DNA from: Turicibacter sp. UBA7094 | Lineage (GTDB): Bacteria; Bacillota_I; Bacilli_A; MOL361; Turicibacteraceae | Assembly (NCBI GenBank): GCA_002493395.1 | Contig: DKYS01000031.1 | Span: 1,920-57,971, forward strand | DNA: 56,052 nt | Direction: 5' to 3' | Shown here: one piece after another, positions 8,560 through 17,249 of the stretch | Layout: every line of letters starts with the position of its first letter | How positions within the stretch are numbered: position 1 is the stretch's first letter | Notes under the pieces: generated by a model | What the model saw: only the letters and a program-made list of their open reading frames with translations | What the model was told of the DNA's origin: nothing | Databases searched by the model: none | Made by a program: the position numbers and the translations under genes

Positions 8560-9525
8560 ATGTTAAAAGAAATTTGGAGTCATATCGTTGCATTTGATAA
8601 GATTATTATTCATCGTCATATCAGTCCAGATCCGGATGCATTAGGTTCACAATTAGGGCTTGCTGCATTGATTCGTCATACTTATAAAGATAAAATGGTA
8701 AAAACGGTAGGGTTTAATGAACCTTCGCTTTCTTGGATGGGGGAAATGGATGGAGCCTTAGATGAGGATTATGAAGGGGCGTTAGTCCTCATTATGGATA
8801 CGGCGAATTCGGCACGTATCGATGACTCCCGTTATAAATTGGCGGCTAAGTCAATCAAGATAGACCATCATCCGGTTGTTGAAGAATATGCAGATATTAA
8901 CTATACCAATACGTCAGCGTCATCTACTTCAGAAATTGTTGTTAATTTGTATGAATTTAATAAAGAAGCGTATCAGTTACAATTATCTGAGGAGGCGGCA
9001 ACTTGTTTATATACAGGAATTATCGCAGATAGTGGACGCTTTTTATACGATAATACAACGATAGATACGCTAAAGGCAACTCAACTTTTATATGCGTGTG
9101 AAATCGACCGAAATAAAATTCATGAATGTTTGTATCGCCGTTCTTTGAATATCGTTCAAGCACAGGGGTATGTGTTAAGTCAATTCGAAGTGAGCGAAGC
9201 GGGTGTGGCTTATTTTAAAATGCCGTTAGATGTTCAAAAGTCTTATCAGTTAACAACAGGGACACGCTCAGCATTGGTAAATACGTTAGCAAATATTGAG
9301 GGTGTGCTAGTTTGGGTTTGTTTGTTTGAAAATGAAGATGGAAGAATTCGGGCAAATATTCGATCAAATGGTCCGGCTATTCATGAGATTGCTGCTAAGT
9401 TTGATGGGGGAGGTCATCCAAAGGCATCTGGAGCGATGCTTAGCAAATGGGAGAAAAGCCAAGAGCTGTTAGATGAATTAAATGAGGCGTGCCAAATGTA
9501 TCGAAGAGAAACGATGAATGTATAA
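8560..9525 (+). CDS. nrnA: Bifunctional oligoribonuclease / PAP phosphatase NrnA
   Basis: DHH/DHHA1 phosphoesterase of 321 residues that degrades nano-RNAs and 3'-phosphoadenosine 5'-phosphate. Metal-binding motifs visible: HISPDPDALGSQLGL near residue 20, an Asp in LIMDTANSARI, the DHH motif IKIDHHPVVEEY near residue 100, and the C-terminal DHHA1 motif GGGHPKASGA near residue 285. ATG 8560 follows AGAGGTG. Placement just upstream of dnaE matches the Bacillus nrnA (ytqI)-dnaE neighbourhood. No terminator is obvious before dnaE, although a short weak inverted repeat lies around 9540-9575. Confidence 0.94.
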   Translation: MLKEIWSHIVAFDKIIIHRHISPDPDALGSQLGLAALIRHTYKDKMVKTVGFNEPSLSWMGEMDGALDEDYEGALVLIMDTANSARIDDSRYKLAAKSIKIDHHPVVEEYADINYTNTSASSTSEIVVNLYEFNKEAYQLQLSEEAATCLYTGIIADSGRFLYDNTTIDTLKATQLLYACEIDRNKIHECLYRRSLNIVQAQGYVLSQFEVSEAGVAYFKMPLDVQKSYQLTTGTRSALVNTLANIEGVLVWVCLFENEDGRIRANIRSNGPAIHEIAAKFDGGGHPKASGAMLSKWEKSQELLDELNEACQMYRRETMNV

Positions 9526-9628
9526 ATCGATTAATTTAGGGAAGACTATAGGCAATTGTCAGTAGTCTTCTTTTGTGTTAAGATAAGGGCGAACAAATGT
9601 TTAATTTTTGAGGAGAGGAGGCGTTCGA

Positions 9629-12600
9629 ATGGCATTTACACATTTACAAGTGCGATCAGCCTATTCATTGTTAAATAGCTCTATTACGATTAGAGATTAT
9701 GTCGCATTAGCGAAGGAGCGTCAGATGAAGGCACTCGCTTTAGTAGAGGATGGAACGATGCATAGTGCGATTAAATTTTATCAAGCATGCAAAGTTTGTG
9801 AAATTAAACCGTTAATTGGATTGACCTTAAAGGTGAAGTTGGCGGGCGGATATGAGGAATGGACGTTAATGGCGAAAAATAGTTTAGGATACGAATCTCT
9901 TCTTGCGCTCGCTTCCTTATCCGCCTTACATGGGGACGGAGTTGAATTTGAAGAAATAAGAACGCGGTCATCACATTTGATTGTTATAACGAATGGAGAG
10001 TCTGGGATGCTTGCTTCAATGGTGATGGGGGATAATGAAGAAGATTTAAATCGGTATTATCATCAGTATCTAGAGCCATTAGCTCATCTATATATTGGAT
10101 TACTGCGTGTGAATCAACAGACGTATGAAGTGTCAGGTCGTCTTATCTCTTTTTCCCGAAGAATGAATTTAAAAACGGTGGCCTTAAATGATGTGCGCTA
10201 TTTAAATCAAGAGGATGCAAAGACGTTGACCTTATTAAGGGCGATAAAGGCGAATCAATCGGTAGAACAAATTCAAATCAATGATGTGGAGCGGTATTTT
10301 AAAACGGAGGAGCAAATGCGTCAGTTGTTTGCTGATCATCTAGAGGCAATTGATCAAACCACCGAGATTGTTAATAGCTGTGAGATTGAAATTTTATTGC
10401 ATCAATCGCTACTACCTAAGTTTAAAACCCCGGAAGGAACGACCTCTTCTACGTATTTAGAGGCGCTTTGTTATAAAGGGCTTTTGAAGCGTTATGGAAA
10501 TGACGTTTCAGATGTTCATAAACGGCGATTAAGTCATGAGTTGTCTGTGATTCGAAAGATGGGGTTTTGTGATTACTTTTTAATTGTTTGGGATTTTGTC
10601 CGTTTTGCAAAGATGAATCAAATTTTAGTCGGGCCTGGTAGGGGGTCGGCCGCAGGCTCTATCGTTTCATATGTTTTAGGGATTACCAATGTAGATCCGC
10701 TTAAATATAAGTTACTATTTGAGCGTTTCTTAAACCCGGAACGAATTACAATGCCGGATATTGATATTGATTTTCAAGATAATCGCCGGGATGAAGTCAT
10801 TCAATACGTACAAGAGAAGTATGGAATAAACTGTGTCGTTCAAATTGTGACTTTTGGAACCTTCCAGTCACGGTCCGCTTGGAGAGATTTAGCACGTGTT
10901 CATGAAGTGCAAACGGAATTGATTAACAAGGTAGCGACTTATATTTCGACGGGGACAACCTTGAGAGAGATTTATGAGCAAAATCAATCACTGAGAAATT
11001 TTTTCTTAAATTACCCGAAGTTAGAAATGATTTATAAGGAAGCAATGAAGATTGAAGGATTACCCCGTCATACGTCGATTCATGCAGCGGGGATTATTAT
11101 TAATGACCGTGATTTAACGGCGTATACCGCCATTATGGAGGGGCCATCGGGAATTTATATTTCGCAGTATGAGGCTGAGGACTTAGAGGCGATTGGGTTA
11201 CTTAAGATGGATTTTCTAGGGTTGAAAAATTTAACTATGCTTCAACAAATGATGACCTTGATTAAGACGAGAGGAGATTCTACTTTTGATTTGTCAGCGC
11301 TTGATTTTCATGATTTAAAAACTTATGAGATGATCTCACTTGGACAGACAACCGGAATCTTTCAATTAGAGTCAGATGGAATGCGACAGGTGCTTAAACA
11401 GGTACGCCCTAATTGTTTAGAAGATATCGTGGCGTGTAATGCGTTGTTTAGACCTGGACCAATGGAGAATATCCCGCTTTTTGCGGCACGAAAGCATGGA
11501 GAGACCCCTGTCGAATATTTAGATCCTGTGTTGGAAGGCATTTTACGAGATACGTACGGCATTATTATTTATCAAGAACAAATTATGCAAATTGCTCATG
11601 TGGTTTCTGGATATACATTAGGGGAAGCGGATGTTTTACGTCGGGCTGTCTCTAAAAAGAATAAAGAGATCCTTGAGAAAGAAGAGCAGCAATTTGTTTT
11701 TAGAGCGGTTCAACGGGGACACTCGCAAGAGATGGCTCGGCAACTTTATTCACTTATTTTAAAATTTGCTAATTATGGATTTAATCGGAGCCACGCGGTC
11801 GCCTATAGTATGATTGCCTATCAGATGGCCTATTTAAAGGCCCACTATCCGGCTTACTTCATGAGTGTTGCTTTAACCAATGTCGTTGGAAGTGAACACC
11901 ATACGGCACTGTATATTAAAGAGGTTAAGCAATTAAATGTGCCACTCTTACCTCCCTCGGTTAATCAGAGTGGAGTAGCCTATCAGATTGAAGGAGATGG
12001 GATTAGATTTAGTTTACTTCCAATTAAACATATTGGTCTTAATTTAGTGAAACAGCTTGTCGCCGTGCGTGAGGAGGGGCCGTTTAAATCGGTTTATGAC
12101 TTTATTGTAAGAACGCGTACATTTATGAATCAACGAGCTTATGAAAGTTTAATAGATGCTGGAGCTCTAGATGATTTTGGCTATAATCGAGCAACGCTTC
12201 ATCATAATTTGTCGGCAATTCTTGATTTTTCTAAATATGACGGTGGGCTTTTTGAACCCGATTTTCAAATGCAAGTGGTGTCGAAGGAATTTGCTAATAT
12301 AGATATGATGCGGCGTGAAAAAGAATTATTTGGGTTTTATTTGAATTCGCACCCGATTCGTTTATTACAACAGACTGCCCAGGAAAGGGGGTGGTATTAT
12401 CCAAGTGATATGGCTCAATTAAATGTCCATCAGGCGACATTTGTTGGCTTTGTTGAAAAATTTCGAGAGATTAGGGATCGAAACGGGAAGTTAATGGCCT
12501 TTATGGAGATAACCGATGAAAATACCTCATTAACGGTGACAATTTTTTCGGATGTTTACGTGAGTGAATATAAGAGACTTTTAGGAAAAGTTATCGCTGT

Positions 12601-12670
12601 ACAGGGACGAATTAGTGAACGAAATAATGAAAAAAATCTTAACTTTATTAAAATAATAACGATTTCATAA
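9629..12670 (+). CDS. dnaE: DNA polymerase III subunit alpha, DnaE type
   Basis: Gram-positive DnaE polymerase, which extends RNA primers before PolC takes over. The catalytic Asp motif PDIDIDF lies near residue 385 and GPGRGSAAGS near 340. The order is PHP domain (1-~200), palm/thumb/fingers, helix-hairpin-helix (TRTFMNQRAYESLIDAGALDDFG) and a C-terminal OB fold. The PHP domain starts HLQVRSAYSLL: the second His of the usual HxH motif is Arg, and the later Asp-His is EDG, so PHP metal binding is probably lost. At 1013 residues it is about 100 shorter than B. subtilis DnaE. Start 9629 has GGAGAGGAGG upstream; the TTG at 9608 overlaps that site. Confidence 0.95.
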   Translation: MAFTHLQVRSAYSLLNSSITIRDYVALAKERQMKALALVEDGTMHSAIKFYQACKVCEIKPLIGLTLKVKLAGGYEEWTLMAKNSLGYESLLALASLSALHGDGVEFEEIRTRSSHLIVITNGESGMLASMVMGDNEEDLNRYYHQYLEPLAHLYIGLLRVNQQTYEVSGRLISFSRRMNLKTVALNDVRYLNQEDAKTLTLLRAIKANQSVEQIQINDVERYFKTEEQMRQLFADHLEAIDQTTEIVNSCEIEILLHQSLLPKFKTPEGTTSSTYLEALCYKGLLKRYGNDVSDVHKRRLSHELSVIRKMGFCDYFLIVWDFVRFAKMNQILVGPGRGSAAGSIVSYVLGITNVDPLKYKLLFERFLNPERITMPDIDIDFQDNRRDEVIQYVQEKYGINCVVQIVTFGTFQSRSAWRDLARVHEVQTELINKVATYISTGTTLREIYEQNQSLRNFFLNYPKLEMIYKEAMKIEGLPRHTSIHAAGIIINDRDLTAYTAIMEGPSGIYISQYEAEDLEAIGLLKMDFLGLKNLTMLQQMMTLIKTRGDSTFDLSALDFHDLKTYEMISLGQTTGIFQLESDGMRQVLKQVRPNCLEDIVACNALFRPGPMENIPLFAARKHGETPVEYLDPVLEGILRDTYGIIIYQEQIMQIAHVVSGYTLGEADVLRRAVSKKNKEILEKEEQQFVFRAVQRGHSQEMARQLYSLILKFANYGFNRSHAVAYSMIAYQMAYLKAHYPAYFMSVALTNVVGSEHHTALYIKEVKQLNVPLLPPSVNQSGVAYQIEGDGIRFSLLPIKHIGLNLVKQLVAVREEGPFKSVYDFIVRTRTFMNQRAYESLIDAGALDDFGYNRATLHHNLSAILDFSKYDGGLFEPDFQMQVVSKEFANIDMMRREKELFGFYLNSHPIRLLQQTAQERGWYYPSDMAQLNVHQATFVGFVEKFREIRDRNGKLMAFMEITDENTSLTVTIFSDVYVSEYKRLLGKVIAVQGRISERNNEKNLNFIKIITIS

Positions 12671-12710
12671 TTAAAAGAGATGGGAAAAAGATTTATAATT
12701 TGTGAAATAA

Positions 12711-12720
12711 CTGGTATAAT
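12711..12720 (+). promoter_or_regulatory. Extended -10 promoter element for pfkA
   Basis: TGGTATAAT (TGnTATAAT) at 12712-12720 with no good -35 at the proper distance; an extended -10 promoter serving pfkA, perhaps also pyk. Confidence 0.55.
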
Positions 12721-12782
12721 ATTTGAGGAATAATCTTCATTGAATGGATGATGAACAAAATTCTAGTGTGAGGTGAAACACT

Positions 12783-13742
12783 ATGGTAAAAAGAATTGGT
12801 GTGCTTACTAGTGGTGGAGATGCACCAGGTATGAATGCAGCCATTCGCGCCGTTGTAAGAGCAGGTATTGCTAACAATATTGAAGTGTTCGGTATTTACA
12901 ATGGATATGCTGGATTAGTTAAGGGTGATATTAAACAATTAACGAATAGTGATGTTGGTGGCATCATTAATCGTGGTGGAACATTCTTAGGTTCAGCACG
13001 TCTTCCTGAGTTCAAAAACATTGAAGTTCGTGAACTTGGTGTAGAGCAATTGAAAAAACACGGAATTGAAGCATTAGTTGTTATCGGTGGCGACGGTTCT
13101 TATATGGGAGCTAAAAAATTAACTGAGATGGGAATTAATTGTATTGCCTTACCAGGAACAATTGATAATGACATCGTAAGTAGTGATTTCACAATCGGAT
13201 TCGATACGGCATTAAATACAGTTGTTGACGCAATTGACCGTTTACGTGATACGTCAGCATCTCATGCCCGTTGTAGCGTTGTTGAAATTATGGGACGTCA
13301 CTGCGGTGACTTAACTGTTTGGGGAGCCATTGCTAGTGGTGCCGAAGAGTTAATCGTGCCTGAAAAAGGAATTAACATGGACGAAATCGTTGCTCAAATT
13401 GAGGAAGGAAAAAAACGTCAAAAGAAACATTATATTGTCACTTTAGCTGAATTAATGACAGATGCTCACCAATTAGCTAAAGAAATCGAAAAACGTACGG
13501 GTGTTGAAACTCGCGCAACTGTTCTTGGACATACTCAACGTGGTGGTGCTCCAACGGCAGCGGATCGTGTTTTAGCAAGCAGAATGGGAGCTTACGCTGT
13601 TGATTTATTAATCGAAGGTCAAGGTGGTCGTTGTGTTGGTATTCGCGATAACAAATTAGCGCACTACGATATTTTAGAAGCACTTGACTTACCACGCGTT
13701 TTTGATGAAACAATGTATTGTCTAGCAAAACAATTATCATAA
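12783..13742 (+). CDS. pfkA: ATP-dependent 6-phosphofructokinase
   Basis: Catalyses the committed step of glycolysis. Length 319 is exactly that of bacterial PfkA. Motifs: MVKRIGVLTSGGDAPGMNAAIRAVVR (shown by key residues GGDAPGMN), YNGYAGL, GGDGSYMGA, catalytic PGTIDNDI with TxDxD chemistry near residue 125, and HTQRGGAPTA. The second residue region and Gly-rich loop fit an ATP enzyme rather than a PPi type. ATG 12783 has GAGGTGAAA upstream. The next gene, pyk, begins 64 bases after the stop with no terminator between them; pfkA-pyk is the standard Bacilli glycolytic operon. accD/accA, which lie between dnaE and pfkA in Bacillus, are absent. Confidence 0.97.
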   Translation: MVKRIGVLTSGGDAPGMNAAIRAVVRAGIANNIEVFGIYNGYAGLVKGDIKQLTNSDVGGIINRGGTFLGSARLPEFKNIEVRELGVEQLKKHGIEALVVIGGDGSYMGAKKLTEMGINCIALPGTIDNDIVSSDFTIGFDTALNTVVDAIDRLRDTSASHARCSVVEIMGRHCGDLTVWGAIASGAEELIVPEKGINMDEIVAQIEEGKKRQKKHYIVTLAELMTDAHQLAKEIEKRTGVETRATVLGHTQRGGAPTAADRVLASRMGAYAVDLLIEGQGGRCVGIRDNKLAHYDILEALDLPRVFDETMYCLAKQLS

Positions 13743-13806
13743 TAAAATGAAATAATAATTGCTGTAATATTATTAAATTTATTTCTACGAAGGAGCGTAC
13801 TAGGAT

Positions 13807-15240
13807 ATGAAACATACTTTCAAAAATACAAAAATGATTTGTACTATTGGTCCTAAATCAGAATCAAAAGAAATGTTATCAAAATTAGTAGATGCAGGAA
13901 TGAACTGTGTTCGTTGTAACTTCTCTCATGGTGATCATCCAGAGCAAAAAGCTCGCATGGATTTAATCCGTGAAATCAATAAAGAAAAAGGAACTCATGT
14001 AGCTGTATTATTAGATACTAAAGGACCTGAAATCCGTACTCATTTATTTGAAAACGGTGGAGTAGATTTAGTAGCTGGACAAACTGTACGTGTTGCAATG
14101 AACGAAGTATTAGGAACAGCTGAAAAATTCTCTATTACATACCCAGGATTAATCCATGACGTTGAAGTTGGTGGAACAATCTTAGTTGATGATGGATATG
14201 TAACATTAACTGTTGATGAAATCGATACAGCTAATCAAGAAATCGTATGTACAGTTAAAAACCCAGCATACATTAAAGACCGTCGCGGAATCAACGTTCC
14301 AGGTGCTAAATTAAATATGCCATTCATTTCTGAAAAAGATCATGCTGACCTTGTTTTTGGATGTGAAATGGAAGTTGATTATGTAGCTGCTTCATTCGTT
14401 CGTCGTGCTGAAGATGTATTAGCTATTCGTGAAATCTTTAAACAACACGGAAACACTCATACTCAAATCCTTGCTAAAATCGAAAACCAAGAAGGTGTTG
14501 ACAACATGGATTCAATCCTTGAAGTTGTTGATGGAATCATGGTTGCTCGTGGAGATTTAGGGGTAGAAGTACCAGCTGAAGACGTTCCATTAATCCAAAA
14601 AGAAATCATTGCTAAATGTAATGCTGCAGGAAAAATCGTTGTTACTGCAACTCAAATGTTAGAGTCTATGCAAAAAAATCCACGTCCTACACGTGCCGAA
14701 GTATCAGACGTTGCTAATGCAATCTTTGACGGATCAGATGCAATCATGTTATCAGGAGAATCTGCTGCAGGACAATATCCTTTAGAAGCTGTTGAAACAA
14801 TGGCTCGTATCGCTCGTCGTACTGAACAAGCTTTAGATCACCAAGAAATTATTGCTCGTGCAATTGCTTCATCTACACGTAATGTACCTTCAGCTATGGG
14901 ATTAGCTGTTGCAGATACAGTAGAAGATTTAGGAGCTCAAGCTGTTATCGCTTGCACACAATCAGGAGCTACTGCTCGTGCTATTTCTAAATATCGTCCA
15001 TCTGCACCTGTTATCGCTGCAACTTCATGCGAAAAAACTGCTACATCTTTAGCATTATACTGGGGAGTTCAACCAGTTGTTGTTGCTGAAACATCAAATA
15101 CAGATGAATTATTAGAAACAGCAGCTAAAGTTGCTGAAGACTTTGCTGGATTAGAATCAGGTGACATCGCAGTTGTAACTGCTGGATTACCTGCAGGTGA
15201 AGGAAATACTAACTTAATGAAAATTCATGAAGTTAAATAA
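13807..15240 (+). CDS. pyk: Pyruvate kinase
   Basis: Last step of glycolysis, phosphoenolpyruvate plus ADP to pyruvate plus ATP. The 477-residue protein has the barrel active site (CTIGPKSES, NFSHGDH, LLDTKGPEIRT, catalytic Lys region ILAKIENQEGV, MVARGDLGVEVP) and the effector-binding C-terminal domain. It lacks the extra PEP-utiliser-like C-terminal domain that makes Bacillus pyruvate kinase about 585 residues. Codon use is strongly biased to a few A/T-ending codons, as expected for a highly expressed gene. ATG 13807 follows GAAGGAG. It ends at a clear terminator. Confidence 0.97.
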   Translation: MKHTFKNTKMICTIGPKSESKEMLSKLVDAGMNCVRCNFSHGDHPEQKARMDLIREINKEKGTHVAVLLDTKGPEIRTHLFENGGVDLVAGQTVRVAMNEVLGTAEKFSITYPGLIHDVEVGGTILVDDGYVTLTVDEIDTANQEIVCTVKNPAYIKDRRGINVPGAKLNMPFISEKDHADLVFGCEMEVDYVAASFVRRAEDVLAIREIFKQHGNTHTQILAKIENQEGVDNMDSILEVVDGIMVARGDLGVEVPAEDVPLIQKEIIAKCNAAGKIVVTATQMLESMQKNPRPTRAEVSDVANAIFDGSDAIMLSGESAAGQYPLEAVETMARIARRTEQALDHQEIIARAIASSTRNVPSAMGLAVADTVEDLGAQAVIACTQSGATARAISKYRPSAPVIAATSCEKTATSLALYWGVQPVVVAETSNTDELLETAAKVAEDFAGLESGDIAVVTAGLPAGEGNTNLMKIHEVK

Positions 15241-15260
15241 TTTTATTGACGTTATAAAGT

Positions 15261-15289
15261 AAAAAAGGAGGCTTTTCCCTCCTTTTTTA
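15261..15289 (+). terminator. Intrinsic terminator after pyk
   Basis: A-run plus GGAGG (15267-15271) / CCTCC (15278-15282) plus T run; flanking A/T lengthen the stem. Confidence 0.88.
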
Positions 15290-15307
15290 TTTTACATTTT
15301 ATTGAAT

Positions 15308-15341
15308 GAAAAAGAACGACTAACATAGTCGTTCTTTTTAT
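15308..15341 (-). terminator. Terminator of the coat-like gene (also usable from the plus strand)
   Basis: AAAGAACGACTA / TAGTCGTTCTTT perfect inverted repeat with a three-base loop, flanked by A and T runs. It lies directly after the stop of the minus-strand gene. Confidence 0.88.
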
Positions 15342-15346
15342 TTTGA

Positions 15347-15811
15347 TTAGCACATTGGTGTTTTTGGACCGCAGGGGTTTTGTTCTTGCATAGCAAGAGA
15401 ACACCAGTCTTCGTTACGAAGTCCGTGGTCATATTGATGAGCTTCTGTTGCTTCTTGTTTACAGATGACATAATCATGATGATTATGATGATGGTGAACA
15501 TTACGAACAACCACTGGAACAATATGTTCTACTCGGTGATGATGATGAACTTCTGGTGTGCAACAAACGGTTGGTTCAACAACGCGACAGCAGCTTTCAA
15601 ATTGCACAGGTCCACACATAGGGGCTGGCATTGGAGCTGGCATCATTGGGCAAAATGGTTGAACAGGTTGTACGGTTTGTTGTGTCGTAACAGGTGTTTC
15701 ACAAGTTTCTTTTGTAGGAACTGCCTCCACTTTTACTGGTACTGGTTGTGGCATGACTGGCATTCCACACATAGGGGCTTTATAGCCACAGCATCTATTA
15801 TATCCATTCAT
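15347..15811 (-). CDS. His/Cys/Pro-rich spore coat-like protein (CotD-like)
   Basis: A 154-residue low-complexity protein. The N-terminal half is rich in Cys, Pro, Met and Val (CCGYKAPMCGMPVMPQP, FCPMMPAPMPAPMCGPV). The C-terminal half has His clusters in HHHHRVEHIVPVVVRNVHHH, the sort of pattern seen in CotD-family coat proteins, where a HIVP motif is followed by His-rich stretches. No signal peptide or membrane segment. ATG 15811 has GAAAGGATG upstream. Flanked by terminators on its downstream side and transcribed alone. The coat assignment is by composition and motif, so it is moderate; a metal-binding protein is the alternative. Confidence 0.6.
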   Translation of the reverse strand: MNGYNRCCGYKAPMCGMPVMPQPVPVKVEAVPTKETCETPVTTQQTVQPVQPFCPMMPAPMPAPMCGPVQFESCCRVVEPTVCCTPEVHHHHRVEHIVPVVVRNVHHHHNHHDYVICKQEATEAHQYDHGLRNEDWCSLAMQEQNPCGPKTPMC

Positions 15812-15931
15812 TAAAAAAACATCCTTTCCATCATGTAATTTAATTACAATATAGTATATTTCTATTGATAAAAAATGCGATGGCAGACGCCCAATTTTTA
15901 ATAGATTTTATGCGATAATAGTGAAAATAAA

Positions 15932-15952
15932 AAAATCTCCTAAGGAGATTTT
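15932..15952 (-). terminator. Intrinsic terminator after apbE
   Basis: Stem AAAATCTCC (15932-15940) / GGAGATTTT (15944-15952), loop TAA, followed on the minus strand by a T run; overlaps the stop codon. Confidence 0.82.
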
Positions 15953-16991
15953 AATGTGAATCAATAATCGTAAAGGTATCATCTGTTAATTCGAAGGATT
16001 GCATGAATCCAGAACTTGGATAAATTTGGTTATCGTTAGTAATATAAAGGGCTTCTACTTGATCTAAAGATTCTATTAAAGCTAAACCGGATTCGATTCC
16101 AAGAGCGAAAGCAGCGGTTGATAGGGCGTCAGCTACCATAGAGTTATCGGCAATAATGGTGACAGAGACAATGTTATTAGAGACAGGATACCCTGTTTTA
16201 GGATCTAAAATATGGTGATAAGTAACCCCATCTTGTTCAAAGAAGCGCTCATACGTCCCAGATGTTACGATAGCTTTATTTTTAACACTAGCAATTCCAA
16301 GGTATTCTCCTCGAGGTAAGAATGGATTTTGAATTCCTATTTTCCACGGTTGATCTTGTGGTTTATCACCGTAAGCATAGACATTTCCTCCTAAATTAAT
16401 GATGGCGTGCTGATTTCCGTGTTCCTTTAAAATTTTTATCGCTGTATCAGCAGCATATCCTTTAGCAATTCCGCCAAGGTCAATCATCATTCCAGGTTTC
16501 GTTAATTTTACAGTTAGTTGCTCCTCATTTAATTCGACGTCTTCATAATTAATGAGTTCTAAAGCTTTTGAAATTTCCTCATGGCTAGGAACACGAGCAT
16601 CTGTAAACCCGATTTCCCAAAGCTTGACTAGGGGACCAACTGTAATGTCGAAGGCTCCATTGGCAAGTTTTGAATAGTTTAACCCTGTATTAATAACATC
16701 AAAGGTATTTTTTGAAATTTTAACCCCTTCTATCCCTGCATGATTATTAATTTCGATGACCTCACTTGTTATCGCATTGTTAATGGTCATTTCTTTTTCA
16801 ATTTTTTCAAGTTCATTAAATATTTCATCGAAAATTTCTTCTTCTGGATTGTCGTATAATGTAATTGTGACGACTGTTCCAAGTAAAAATTTGTTCTGTG
16901 TAACAGGATCAAATGAGATTTCTTTCTTTTGATTAGCACATCCAGTTAAGATAAGAAGTAATGCAATTAGATAATATTTTATTGATTTCAT
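15951..16991 (-). CDS. apbE: FAD:protein FMN transferase, lipoprotein (ApbE/FmnB type)
   Basis: Flavin transferase that covalently attaches FMN to Thr/Ser of exported target proteins. The 346-residue protein begins with a lipoprotein signal peptide ending in the lipobox LTGC (Cys18), placing it on the outer face of the membrane. ApbE motifs: LGTVVTITLYD, KLWEIGF, the FAD/Mg site MMIDLGGIAKGYAAD near residue 168, INLGGNVYAYG, and SGTYERFFEQDGVTYHHILDPKTGYP. ATG 16991 has AGAGAGGAAAA upstream. The neighbour at 17248-18099 is a lipoprotein with two FMN-binding-like domains, its likely partner, as in Listeria FmnB-PplA. Confidence 0.93.
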   Translation of the reverse strand: MKSIKYYLIALLLILTGCANQKKEISFDPVTQNKFLLGTVVTITLYDNPEEEIFDEIFNELEKIEKEMTINNAITSEVIEINNHAGIEGVKISKNTFDVINTGLNYSKLANGAFDITVGPLVKLWEIGFTDARVPSHEEISKALELINYEDVELNEEQLTVKLTKPGMMIDLGGIAKGYAADTAIKILKEHGNQHAIINLGGNVYAYGDKPQDQPWKIGIQNPFLPRGEYLGIASVKNKAIVTSGTYERFFEQDGVTYHHILDPKTGYPVSNNIVSVTIIADNSMVADALSTAAFALGIESGLALIESLDQVEALYITNDNQIYPSSGFMQSFELTDDTFTIIDSH

Positions 16992-17210
16992 GAATTTTCC
17001 TCTCTCTAATAATTTAACAGATGGATCATCTGAATGGTTAAGAATCCCTGTTGCTTTAAAATTTGATTTTTTAAAAAGAATCTATGTATAGAATAGCATA
17101 TTCTAGAGAGAAGTGGTGATAAGTTTTTAATCTCCTGATAAAAATTGATGGAAATCACGTGAGAAGAAAATTTTTCCATAGAATAGCCTCACACCTTATC
17201 GAAAAAATAA

Positions 17211-17249
17211 AAAGATAAGATTCCTAACTTAGGAATCCTATCTTTTTTT
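17211..17249. terminator. Intrinsic terminator after the PplA-like gene
   Basis: Long imperfect hairpin AGATAAGATTCCTAA / TTAGGAATCCTATCT with A and T tails on either side; on the minus strand it directly follows the stop at 17248. Confidence 0.85.

Noticed and set aside
15380..15814. Plus-strand open frame of 144 codons opposite the coat-like gene
   Set aside because: Trp/His-rich translation is the shadow of the His/Cys/Pro-rich minus-strand gene, which has the ribosome site and terminator.
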